From Eubacteriales bacterium (GTDB lineage: Bacteria; Bacillota; Clostridia; Lachnospirales; Lachnospiraceae), in assembly GCA_030536565.1 (NCBI GenBank), contig JAUNPT010000050.1, positions 1 through 14,512 on the forward strand: 14,512 nucleotides of DNA, read 5' to 3'. Below the pieces are notes generated by a model that worked only from the letters and a program-made list of their open reading frames with translations, was not told the origin of the DNA and ran no database searches. Of this stretch, positions 8,007 to 14,512 are shown piece after piece (the stretch's first letter is position 1; each line of letters opens with the position of its first letter). A program made the translations under genes and the position numbers.

Positions 8007-8046
8007 CTTTTTTGCTTATTTTTTTGTAAATTCCATAAAATTTTAG

Positions 8047-10521
8047 TTATTTCCAGAAATCTCCAACTATTTTGCCGACGTTTTCCTTCGTAGACGGATA
8101 CACTTCATTCCATTCTCTGGGAAATAAGCGCTCATATTCCCTGTCCGAAAAACGGTCGTCCAGCAAAAGAATAACCCCTCTGTCGCTGTCTGTCCTGATA
8201 ACCCTTCCTGCTGCCTGCAGCACCTTATTCATTCCCGGATATACATATGAATAGGCATATCCATCAATACCATTGCGGTCAAAATAATCCCTTAATATAT
8301 TTCTCTGTCTGCAAATCATAGGCAGTCCTGTCCCTACTATCAGCACACCTACCAGGCTGTCTTCCTTTAAATCAATTCCTTCCGAAAAAATCCCTCCAGT
8401 CACACAAAATCCGACTAATGAAGATTTTTCTCTGCCTTCTTTAATATTTGTAAATGTATTCAGAAATGCTTCCTTTTCCGCTTCTTTCATGGCTGCTCTC
8501 TGCATCAGCACATTTTCGCCATCGGACATCAGTAAATCCAGTTCATGTGCATCATAAGACAAATCTGAAAGCTTTATTTCATTTGAAGGATACATTTCCA
8601 TATAAAGCAAAAAAACAGTCTCCATATATTGATATGACGGAAAAAACACCATATAGTTGCCTTGATGCACCTTAACTGTTTCATGAATATATTTGCAGAT
8701 TTTAAGATATTCGTTCCTGTTCCTTCTTGTATACCTGCTGCTTACATCTGTGCCAACAATAATCCGCCTGTTTACTGTATCAAACGGAGAATTAGCATAA
8801 ACAGCTTTATCCTCCCTGCTGCCAGACAGCATATCTTTATAATAATTTACAGGCAGAAGCGTTGCGGAAAAAAATACCGTACATCTTCCCTGCGCCAGAC
8901 GCTCTCCTATATTTCCAGATGGATCTACGCAATAAAGATGCATAAGGAAATTCCCAGCTGCGTCATGTTCTGTATATATTACATATTTTTCGTCCATACA
9001 GTCATACATATTAAGGAAATGCCTTATCTTAAAGAATAAATCCATCAGCTCCTCCGGCATATGCTGATTTTTATGCTTGTCAATATATGCTGATATATTA
9101 TTCATGCAACGCTCCAGCCACATCGGAAATCTTCCCATGTTTTCCAGCTCTCTGTATGTATCACAAAGACGTTTATACTCCAGAAGCTCTTTATTGCACT
9201 TTTCAAGACTTGAAGCCAGTTTACTGTCTTTATCCTTCATTATTCTTTTTACCGCAAGAAAATCCTCCTTCATAAGCACCGCACTGTACATTGACCTTGC
9301 TCTGTCCACGAGATTATGTGCTTCATCAACTAAAAAAACATAATCTCCCTTGCTTCCATCACCAAAATATCTTTTTAATGAAGCATTCGGATCAAACACA
9401 TAATTATAATCACATATAATTCCATCGCACCAGTAGGAAACATCGAGTGACATTTCAAAAGGACATACCTTATGCTTAACAGAATACTCATATATCTTAT
9501 CACGATTAATAACCGCCTCATGCGTTACAAGGTCATAAACCGCATCATTCACCCTGTCATAATGACCATCTGCATATTCACAGGCAGCTGGATTACAGTC
9601 TCTTTCCTTTAAATGGCATATTTTATCTCTGGCAGTAAGGGTAACTGTTCTGATTTTCAGTCCATTTTGTCTTAATATATCAAAGGTTTCCTCCGCCACT
9701 GTCCTTGTAATCGTTTTAGATGTCAGATAAAATATCTTATCAATATATTCCTGTCCCATTGCTGCAACAGCAGGAAACACTGTCGATATAGTCTTTCCAA
9801 CCCCCGTTGGCGCCTGAATGTACAGATTCCCTCCTGACTCAATAGTCTTATACACACTGACAACCAGACTTTTCTGCCCTTCCCTGTAATCAAACGGAAA
9901 AGACAGCTTTTTTATAGAAGCCTGCCTCTTTGCACGCTCCTCAAATATAAAATCACTCCATCTGGTAAACTTATCCATGAGGCTGTAAAACCATTGATTT
10001 ATCTGTTCAAATGTATATTCTTCCTTAAATCTTTTTATTTTTTCTGTCTCTGGATTACAATAAGTCATCTGTACAGATATACTTTTAAGATTTTTCTGCG
10101 CCGCCACAATATATCCATATACACATGCCTGTGCTTTATGGACTTCAACAGGCGCATTCATTTTTTCCACATCTGTCTGAACAGTCTTAATCTCATCAAT
10201 TGTCACATCTGATACAGGAATCTTATTTCCAGCTTCGTCTTCCTGCATATCAGCTATTATTCCATCTGCACGTCCTTCCAGCTTAATTTCATAAGGAATA
10301 TGCTCGGGGCTCTCCATAGGTATTACAAGCCTTAGCGAAACTTCAGCATTGTACGCACTTCCCATGCTTTTCTGTATCTTCTTATGCATTTTTGCCCCCT
10401 CCTGCATAAGCTTCACATCTGCAAGTCCTCCTGTCCTGTTGTCAATATTTCCCTCCCGCAGAACAAACTCAACTAGATTTCTGACCGATATTCTTAATGT
10501 ATTTTCCGATATTACATACAT
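8047..10521 (-). CDS. XPD/DinG-type helicase fused to a RecB/Cas4-like nuclease domain
   Basis: The 824-residue protein should unwind DNA with ATP and cut it. The N-terminal part (about 1-200) carries the RecB-family nuclease pattern: His46 in EGAKMHKKIQ, Asp86 in GRADGI, Glu110-x-Lys112 in DEIKT, and Gln131/Tyr135 in QACVYGYI. The superfamily 2 helicase follows: Walker A APTGVGKT (237-244), a DEAH box (399-402), SAT (552-554) and motif VI QAAGRVIR (769-776). Cys302, Cys309, Cys314 and Cys353 lie between Walker A and DEAH, where XPD and DinG hold an iron-sulfur cluster. All key residues look intact. The start overlaps the end of the preceding gene by 10 nt, which indicates translational coupling; its ribosome binding site AAGGAG (10537-10542) is 15 nt away, unusually far. 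It is not standard DinG, whose N-terminus, where present, is an exonuclease of another fold. The role, repair or defence, is unknown. Confidence 0.9.
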   Translation of the reverse strand: MYVISENTLRISVRNLVEFVLREGNIDNRTGGLADVKLMQEGAKMHKKIQKSMGSAYNAEVSLRLVIPMESPEHIPYEIKLEGRADGIIADMQEDEAGNKIPVSDVTIDEIKTVQTDVEKMNAPVEVHKAQACVYGYIVAAQKNLKSISVQMTYCNPETEKIKRFKEEYTFEQINQWFYSLMDKFTRWSDFIFEERAKRQASIKKLSFPFDYREGQKSLVVSVYKTIESGGNLYIQAPTGVGKTISTVFPAVAAMGQEYIDKIFYLTSKTITRTVAEETFDILRQNGLKIRTVTLTARDKICHLKERDCNPAACEYADGHYDRVNDAVYDLVTHEAVINRDKIYEYSVKHKVCPFEMSLDVSYWCDGIICDYNYVFDPNASLKRYFGDGSKGDYVFLVDEAHNLVDRARSMYSAVLMKEDFLAVKRIMKDKDSKLASSLEKCNKELLEYKRLCDTYRELENMGRFPMWLERCMNNISAYIDKHKNQHMPEELMDLFFKIRHFLNMYDCMDEKYVIYTEHDAAGNFLMHLYCVDPSGNIGERLAQGRCTVFFSATLLPVNYYKDMLSGSREDKAVYANSPFDTVNRRIIVGTDVSSRYTRRNRNEYLKICKYIHETVKVHQGNYMVFFPSYQYMETVFLLYMEMYPSNEIKLSDLSYDAHELDLLMSDGENVLMQRAAMKEAEKEAFLNTFTNIKEGREKSSLVGFCVTGGIFSEGIDLKEDSLVGVLIVGTGLPMICRQRNILRDYFDRNGIDGYAYSYVYPGMNKVLQAAGRVIRTDSDRGVILLLDDRFSDREYERLFPREWNEVYPSTKENVGKIVGDFWK

Positions 10522-11282
10522 AATCTGTACAAGTAGCTCCTTCCGCTTTTTCCCACACGTTCTACTGTTCCTACCTCATATAGTATATTAAGCACAAGAG
10601 CAGCTCTCTGCCTTGGAATCTTAGCTGCCATGGCAAACTGTGCAGAGGTAAATTCGTCCTCAAGCTCATATGGTACAAACTGCATATAATCTTCAAGTCG
10701 TTCTATCTTAATTATTTTATTGATTCCTAATGGTATTCTGTCAATTCTTGCTGCACCGCGCTTTCTCGTCACATTCCAGCCATTAAGCCTCTTATACTCC
10801 TCCATATCCATAAGCACAAGCTCCAGCCTAAGGTTTGGATGCTTTAAGTATCCTTTTATCTTATACAGCTCAAAAAATGCATCATACATCGTAAAATGCC
10901 TCGGTGACTTACGAAGAGAACTTACTTCTCCTGTCTCATCATCAATCCAGCCAATCCACTTATTATATGGCATTGGATACACCACTGTAACCTGATACAG
11001 CTCCAAAAACACAGTCAGCTTATCTCTTAGTCTGTCAAAGCTTCTGGTCTGAATCTCAATTATCCCTTTGCCATTATTTTTATTGTATATATCTGCAAAA
11101 TACCCCTCCAGAGCAACCTCATGATAATCTTCATCTGGCTCATAAAAATACTTAAGCACCGCATGTACTGTTTTTTCTGACAAGGTTCCTATCCCCTTAT
11201 CATTATGTTTCCTGCCTGTTACTTTGTCTTTAGCCTTTTCAAAACGCTCCTGCTGATAATAGTCTGGTTTATCATTTTTCAT
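10512..11282 (-). CDS. Conserved hypothetical: PD-(D/E)XK-like core plus winged helix
   Basis: I do not recognise a named family for this 256-residue protein. Two parts can be seen. Residues 30-105 have the order expected of a restriction-endonuclease fold: a helix with SEKTVH (35-40), a strand with Asp64 in GYFADIY, then the strand GIIEIQTR with Glu76-x-Gln78, and a further helix and strand ending in VTVVYPMP. Gln in place of the usual Lys is known in BglII. Residues 208-254 (FTSAQFAMAAKI to SGRSYLYRL) look like a winged helix-turn-helix that could bind DNA. There is no signal peptide or membrane segment. The gene's last codons overlap the start of the nuclease-helicase gene, so the two products are probably made together. 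Its ribosome binding site is weak (GAAGAAG). The nuclease reading is an inference from motif order; an inactive DNA-binding adaptor is the main alternative. Confidence 0.65.
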   Translation of the reverse strand: MKNDKPDYYQQERFEKAKDKVTGRKHNDKGIGTLSEKTVHAVLKYFYEPDEDYHEVALEGYFADIYNKNNGKGIIEIQTRSFDRLRDKLTVFLELYQVTVVYPMPYNKWIGWIDDETGEVSSLRKSPRHFTMYDAFFELYKIKGYLKHPNLRLELVLMDMEEYKRLNGWNVTRKRGAARIDRIPLGINKIIKIERLEDYMQFVPYELEDEFTSAQFAMAAKIPRQRAALVLNILYEVGTVERVGKSGRSYLYRLCM

Positions 11283-11311
11283 ATTAGCTTCTTCTTTTTC
11301 ATTATATAGTT

Positions 11312-12415
11312 TTATATCTCTTTAGGATACTCCCATTCATCAGCTTCCTTCTTATACGCGGCCGCATACTCCCCACAGACCTGTGCGGTCTTAATATCCC
11401 CCTCCAGCCTTGCCTGATTTCCTATTTTTTCATAGCAATATGATAAATACCGTCTTGGCATATCACCACCACATCTAATATCTATAATACATTCACTATC
11501 AGCCGCAGCACTCATAAACCACTTTATGGCACCATAATAATCTTCCAATCCATAATAATTCAATCCCAGCTCCATGCATATTTCCGAGCACGCCCCTGCT
11601 GTTTTTCCTTTGCAGGCACCAGCCGGTATGCCCGTTTCCACATCACTTAAACACAGCTTATAGAAATTATCTTTTTCATCTGCCAGTCTGTATATTCTTG
11701 CAAGAACACACAATATATTTCTTGTACAGTCATCACCTCTGGCCTCACCCGCAAGCACATTTTCAAAAGCAGCTCTTGCAGCCAGAAAATCCTGCGGTTC
11801 TCCCGAAATAAACAATTCCTTGCAATACATAATCACAACATAATCCTCAAGATACACGCCATTTTCAATAGCATTAAGAAATGTGGAAAAATCCCGCTTA
11901 CTGTGGCTGTGGGCAGGCATATGAAGTATTTCAATATCACTGTCAAAAACAACCGGTGTAAGACGCACAGTCTCATGAATCGGAGATATCCATGTAAACG
12001 TCCTAAGCCGCTTAAACAGCTTTGGGCGGTATTCCTTCTTGAAATTATATACAGTATTAAATTCCTGGCAATTAACATACTTCATCTGAACAATTTCTAT
12101 TTCCGTTAAAAGTACAGACTTTAAATCAATATATGCCTGTCTGTTTTTGTCATCTAAAACTTCATCAGCATCTGCAGAAAATATATACTCACACGCTGCC
12201 TTGGAAAATGCGAAATTCCTTGCGTCTGCAAAATCCTCTTTCCACTGGTAATCAAACACCTTATCTGTATACTCCAAAGCAATCGCCTTAGTACTATCTG
12301 TAGAACCCGTATCAACAATAATCAGCTCGTCATAAGTTCCCGCATAGGAATCCAGACATCTTCTTAAAAACTGCTCCTCATTTTTTACTATCATGCACAT
12401 ACTGATTGTCACCAT
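11312..12415 (-). CDS. Family 2 glycosyltransferase with TPR-like tail
   Basis: The 367-residue protein begins with a GT-A fold: MCMIVKNEEQFLRRCLDSY (6-24), the nucleotide-sugar binding strand ELIIVDTGSTDST (30-42), and the metal-binding DxD as Asp82-Ala-Asp84 in SADADEVL. About 195-360 is helical, with TPR-like pairs such as MELGLNYYGLEDYYGAIKWF. It has no signal peptide or membrane helix, so it acts in the cytosol. GT2 plus TPR proteins include peptide S-glycosyltransferases such as SunS; the acceptor here is unknown. The start is the ATG at 12415, 7 nt after GGGAGG (12423-12428); a GTG at 12430 would place that site inside the gene. It has its own candidate promoter and lies 29 nt upstream of the nuclease-like gene, with no terminator between, so it probably leads that operon, although its function does not obviously match. 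Confidence 0.85.
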   Translation of the reverse strand: MVTISMCMIVKNEEQFLRRCLDSYAGTYDELIIVDTGSTDSTKAIALEYTDKVFDYQWKEDFADARNFAFSKAACEYIFSADADEVLDDKNRQAYIDLKSVLLTEIEIVQMKYVNCQEFNTVYNFKKEYRPKLFKRLRTFTWISPIHETVRLTPVVFDSDIEILHMPAHSHSKRDFSTFLNAIENGVYLEDYVVIMYCKELFISGEPQDFLAARAAFENVLAGEARGDDCTRNILCVLARIYRLADEKDNFYKLCLSDVETGIPAGACKGKTAGACSEICMELGLNYYGLEDYYGAIKWFMSAAADSECIIDIRCGGDMPRRYLSYCYEKIGNQARLEGDIKTAQVCGEYAAAYKKEADEWEYPKEI

Positions 12416-12422
12416 ATCTGTT

Positions 12423-12428
12423 CCTCCC
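12423..12428 (-). promoter_or_regulatory. Ribosome binding site that fixes the glycosyltransferase start
   Basis: GGGAGG lies 7 nt before ATG at 12415 and rules against the upstream GTG at 12430. Confidence 0.75.
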
Positions 12429-12443
12429 ACGCTGCATTCATTG

Positions 12444-12477
12444 ATTATATTTTGAACAGAATTACATCACATGTCAA
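12444..12477 (-). promoter_or_regulatory. Candidate promoter of the glycosyltransferase operon
   Basis: A perfect TTGACA (12472-12477) lies just after the terminator of the cohesin gene. A 17-nt spacer leads to CAAAAT (12449-12454), a 4/6 match; a perfect TATAAT overlaps at 12444-12449 but sits 22 nt from TTGACA. One of these two -10 elements should be used. The place, between a terminator and a good ribosome binding site, supports a real promoter. Confidence 0.5.
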
Positions 12478-12524
12478 GCCTAAACAAACAACAAAATTGG
12501 GCAGTTATATTTACCGCCCAATTT
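12478..12524 (-). terminator. Intrinsic terminator of the dockerin-cohesin operon
   Basis: A 12-bp stem (arms 12513-12524 and 12494-12505, one G-U pair) closes a 7-nt loop, followed on the minus strand by a T-rich tail (TGTTGTTTGTTT). It begins 18 nt after the cohesin-gene stop and separates that operon from the glycosyltransferase promoter. Confidence 0.85.
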
Positions 12525-12542
12525 CTGTTAAAAATATTAAGT

Positions 12543-14111
12543 TTATTTTTTCTCGTCAATATCAAACAACTCAATTTCTTCAGCTTCAGAAGCATCGTTT
12601 TCTTCAGTCTCAGCAGCATAATCTTCTTCCTCTGACACAACTTCATCTTCATCATTATACATTATTGTATCAAGATTGTCCTCATCTAAATCTTCCCCTG
12701 ATGACCTGCTGTAATCGTCCATTGCTGCAGCAAAAGCTTTTTTGCTCTTTGAAACCTTCGATGCAAGAATAACAACTATAATCAAAAGCACCAGCACTGC
12801 ACCCGTTAAACCAGCCGAAATAAGCCTCCACATTTTAGCTGATGTATCCGGTTTTACTGTCTGGCTGCTGACTTCTTCAGTACGATTAACTGGCTCAACA
12901 TAACTTTGAATTGTTTTGTCCTTGCAGTCATATCTAAACCAGCCAGTCTTGCCAGTTGAACTGATTCCATAAAACACGCAGTAGCTTCTGTCCGAGCTCA
13001 TCATAACCTTTGCTTCCATGCCATTAATATTATAATCTGTCAGAGTAAGCCCCACAGGTTTTTCCATAGAATCTGTAATTGGCAGAATAACATATGTGAT
13101 TTCCGGCTGTGCTATTTCCATATAAGGTGTGAAGCTTTTGGCTACTGAATCATAGATATAAAAACCTGATTTCCCATTTCCATCTATGCTTTCCAGATAG
13201 ATAAGAATCAGCTTTGTATTAACTCCCTTACCAGCCTTAATTGTTGTCTCGTTATATCCGTAATCAACAGCCTCATACCCTGATGGCAATGGATGCTGTT
13301 CAAAATCAGATATAATCTTATACTCTTTTCCTGATATCTTAACAGTCTGTTCCTGCACCTGTGTTTTTGTTTCTTCCTCTGCAGGTGTCTGGTTTTCTCC
13401 TTCAGCCTTGGTTGTGTATATAGTATATACTTTTCTGTCTCCTGACTGGGCTGTTACTGTGATTGTTGTAGTATTATTACCCGGATCCATTCGTGTACCT
13501 GATACTGATACTGTTGCATTAGCATCGTTTGCCTTTGCGCTAACGACCAGCTGGGCACAGTCTGCCCCAACAGAGCTTGTGTACGTTGTCACATTTGGAG
13601 AAAATGCTGGTGACAATGTACCTGGACTAATGGAAAGTGACGCAAGGTTATTATCTGTTGAATAGGTTACCGGCGCATTTCCTGTAATTGTACCTGAACC
13701 GCCTGAAACCTGTATAGGTTCTCCATTTTCATCTGGCATTTTCCCATTAACAAAATTGATAGCAGATTCTCCTACTTTCATTATTTTAACTCTAAATGTT
13801 TTATTTATATTTTGAAAATCCGATTCAATAAAAACTGTTATCGTACCAGCTACAGCTTCCACACCATCATCAACCACTTGAATATACTCAGGATTATATG
13901 ACAAATAAATTTCTCCACCATATGTTTTTACACTAGAGGAAATGGAAATCGTTACAATAACCTCACTCCCAGCCTCACCACTTACATTTCCTATTGAAAC
14001 ACTTGCATTGCCTGCAGCCTTTGCTTTTAACATAGGGAAAACTAAAATCCCGATTATTGATATAATCAGAAATACACTTATTTTTTTTGCCAATCCACTC
14101 AATTTATGCAT
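12543..14111 (-). CDS. Membrane-anchored cohesin protein with cadherin-like domain and acidic tail
   Basis: The 522-residue protein is a surface receptor candidate. Residues 1-33 are a signal peptide ending in AKAA. About 34-145 is a cohesin domain (SVSIGNVSGEAGSEVIVTIS, GGEIYLSYNPEYIQVV, ending GSGTITG). About 155-235 is a cadherin-like beta-sandwich of the Pfam PF12733 type (LASLSISPGTLSPAFSPNVTTY, then GDRKVYTIYTTK). Residues 255-405 are a further extracellular region I cannot name, with KEYKIISDF and GFYIYDSVAKSFTPY. One membrane helix (about 431-450) follows, and then a cytoplasmic tail from about 456 that is crowded with Asp and Glu. Cohesins bind dockerins; here the dockerin gene ends only 3 nt upstream. 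AGGAG at 14119-14123 overlaps the end of that gene and lies 7 nt before the ATG. The cohesin call rests on pattern and context; the binding partner is unproven. A terminator follows. Confidence 0.85.
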   Translation of the reverse strand: MHKLSGLAKKISVFLIISIIGILVFPMLKAKAAGNASVSIGNVSGEAGSEVIVTISISSSVKTYGGEIYLSYNPEYIQVVDDGVEAVAGTITVFIESDFQNINKTFRVKIMKVGESAINFVNGKMPDENGEPIQVSGGSGTITGNAPVTYSTDNNLASLSISPGTLSPAFSPNVTTYTSSVGADCAQLVVSAKANDANATVSVSGTRMDPGNNTTTITVTAQSGDRKVYTIYTTKAEGENQTPAEEETKTQVQEQTVKISGKEYKIISDFEQHPLPSGYEAVDYGYNETTIKAGKGVNTKLILIYLESIDGNGKSGFYIYDSVAKSFTPYMEIAQPEITYVILPITDSMEKPVGLTLTDYNINGMEAKVMMSSDRSYCVFYGISSTGKTGWFRYDCKDKTIQSYVEPVNRTEEVSSQTVKPDTSAKMWRLISAGLTGAVLVLLIIVVILASKVSKSKKAFAAAMDDYSRSSGEDLDEDNLDTIMYNDEDEVVSEEEDYAAETEENDASEAEEIELFDIDEKK

Positions 14112-14114
14112 CGT

Positions 14115-14512
14115 TTAACTCCTAATTTGTGATATAATTCTTCTCTTTAAAACATCCATTTTTATTGCTGCAACATCAAATATATCTATCTCTCCATCAT
14201 GATTGCAATCTGCTGCCTCCATAAAAACTCCCTCAAGAGTTCTTCGACCCAATTTATGCATCTTAATTCTAGCAACATCAAATATATCTATCTCTCCATC
14301 GCCTGTTGGGTCTCCATATATAACCACAGTATATTCTGCAATAACAGAATTAGAAGAATTATACATCTTAACTACATTTCCTGTTGCGATTTTTCCAGAT
14401 GCCTCTGAGTTATCAGAAGTTGTAATCTCTATCGTTACTCCTCCTTCGCAGGTAAATCCATTCTTTACATCTTCCACGCTGCTTCCAACCGCAATATTTG
14501 AAATGGTTTTAT
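14115..14512 (-). CDS. Dockerin-domain protein, C-terminal part
   Basis: The gene enters from beyond the window end; 131 C-terminal residues are visible and the frame stays open to position 14512. A GTG at 14477 is in frame but has no ribosome binding site and lies inside a conserved stretch, so it is not the start. The first 70 residues (ISNIAVGSSVEDVKNGF to AEYTVVIYG) match the small beta domain that often precedes dockerins in clostridial surface proteins. The type I dockerin follows, with two calcium-binding repeats: GDPTGDGEIDIFDVARIKM and ADCNHDGEIDIFDVAAIKM, each with Asp at positions 1, 5, 9 and 12. Dockerins bind cohesins, and the next gene encodes one. The missing N-terminal part decides what is carried: an enzyme, an adhesin or a protease are all possible. 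Confidence 0.85.
   Translation of the reverse strand, partial: KTISNIAVGSSVEDVKNGFTCEGGVTIEITTSDNSEASGKIATGNVVKMYNSSNSVIAEYTVVIYGDPTGDGEIDIFDVARIKMHKLGRRTLEGVFMEAADCNHDGEIDIFDVAAIKMDVLKRRIISQIRS
14170..14198. repeat. 29-nt direct repeat within the dockerin, copy A
   Basis: The sequence is identical to 14272-14300, 102 nt away (34 codons, in frame). It encodes the DGEIDIFDVA core of the second calcium-binding repeat. Confidence 0.9.
14272..14300. repeat. 29-nt direct repeat within the dockerin, copy B
   Basis: This is the identical partner of 14170-14198 and encodes the DGEIDIFDVA core of the first calcium-binding repeat. Identity at synonymous sites suggests recent duplication or gene conversion between the two halves. 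Confidence 0.9.

Noticed and set aside
7985..8046. Possible terminator after the helicase gene
   Set aside because: Only A/T runs and a loose 6-bp inverted repeat with a 25-nt loop are present; no stable GC stem followed by a T-run.
8662..9039. 125-codon open frame on the plus strand
   Set aside because: It lies wholly antisense to the helicase gene, has no ribosome binding site and gives a Cys/Ile/His-rich product without recognisable domains.
14101..14262. Same 13-nt string at 14100 and 14250
   Set aside because: Both copies encode MHKL, one at the cohesin start and one in the dockerin helix; too short to claim common origin and no function suggested.
14477..14512. GTG at 14477 as start of the dockerin gene
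   Set aside because: The frame remains open to the window edge, the residues before it fit the conserved domain and no ribosome binding site precedes the GTG.

Overview
The window comes from a low-GC Firmicute and most resembles a gut Lachnospiraceae of the pectin-degrading Lachnospira/Eubacterium eligens type. That is an inference from four things: a secreted GH28 pectinase with an N-terminal Fn3 domain, a one-chain clostridial-type PurL of 1251 residues, a dockerin/cohesin pair, and strong AGGAGG ribosome binding sites. Every gene I can support lies on the minus strand, so transcription runs from high to low coordinates. No tRNA, rRNA, CRISPR array, insertion sequence or phage gene was seen.

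In transcription order: (1) 14512-12543 is a cell-surface pair. The C-terminal part of a dockerin protein is followed 3 nt later by a signal-peptide, cohesin, cadherin-like, transmembrane protein with a very acidic tail. A stem-loop terminator ends the unit. (2) 12415-8047 is a three-gene unit with its own candidate promoter. It holds a family 2 glycosyltransferase with a TPR-like tail, then a protein with a PD-(D/E)XK-like core and a C-terminal winged helix, then an overlapping gene for an XPD/DinG-type helicase fused to a RecB/Cas4-like nuclease domain. (3) 7927-5474 is a two-gene unit: a protein built almost wholly of 26-residue repeats, then a FapA (DUF342) protein. (4) purL, 5374-1619, has its own promoter, a palindrome in its leader and a perfect 22-bp hairpin after its stop. 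(5) 1291 to the window start is the N-terminal 430 residues of a secreted GH28 enzyme, read from a near-consensus promoter through a leader of about 145 nt.

How the genes work together: the dockerin and cohesin proteins probably bind each other or other surface partners and display them on the envelope. The helicase-nuclease and its coupled partner look like a DNA-processing pair of unknown task (repair or defence). The repeat protein and FapA may act together in envelope or flagellar assembly. purL and the pectinase are metabolic genes under separate control. The most interesting parts are the cohesin-dockerin operon, the coupled nuclease-like/nuclease-helicase pair and the 26-residue repeat protein. 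Three genes have start codons moved from the longest reading frame to the ATG that fits the ribosome binding site.
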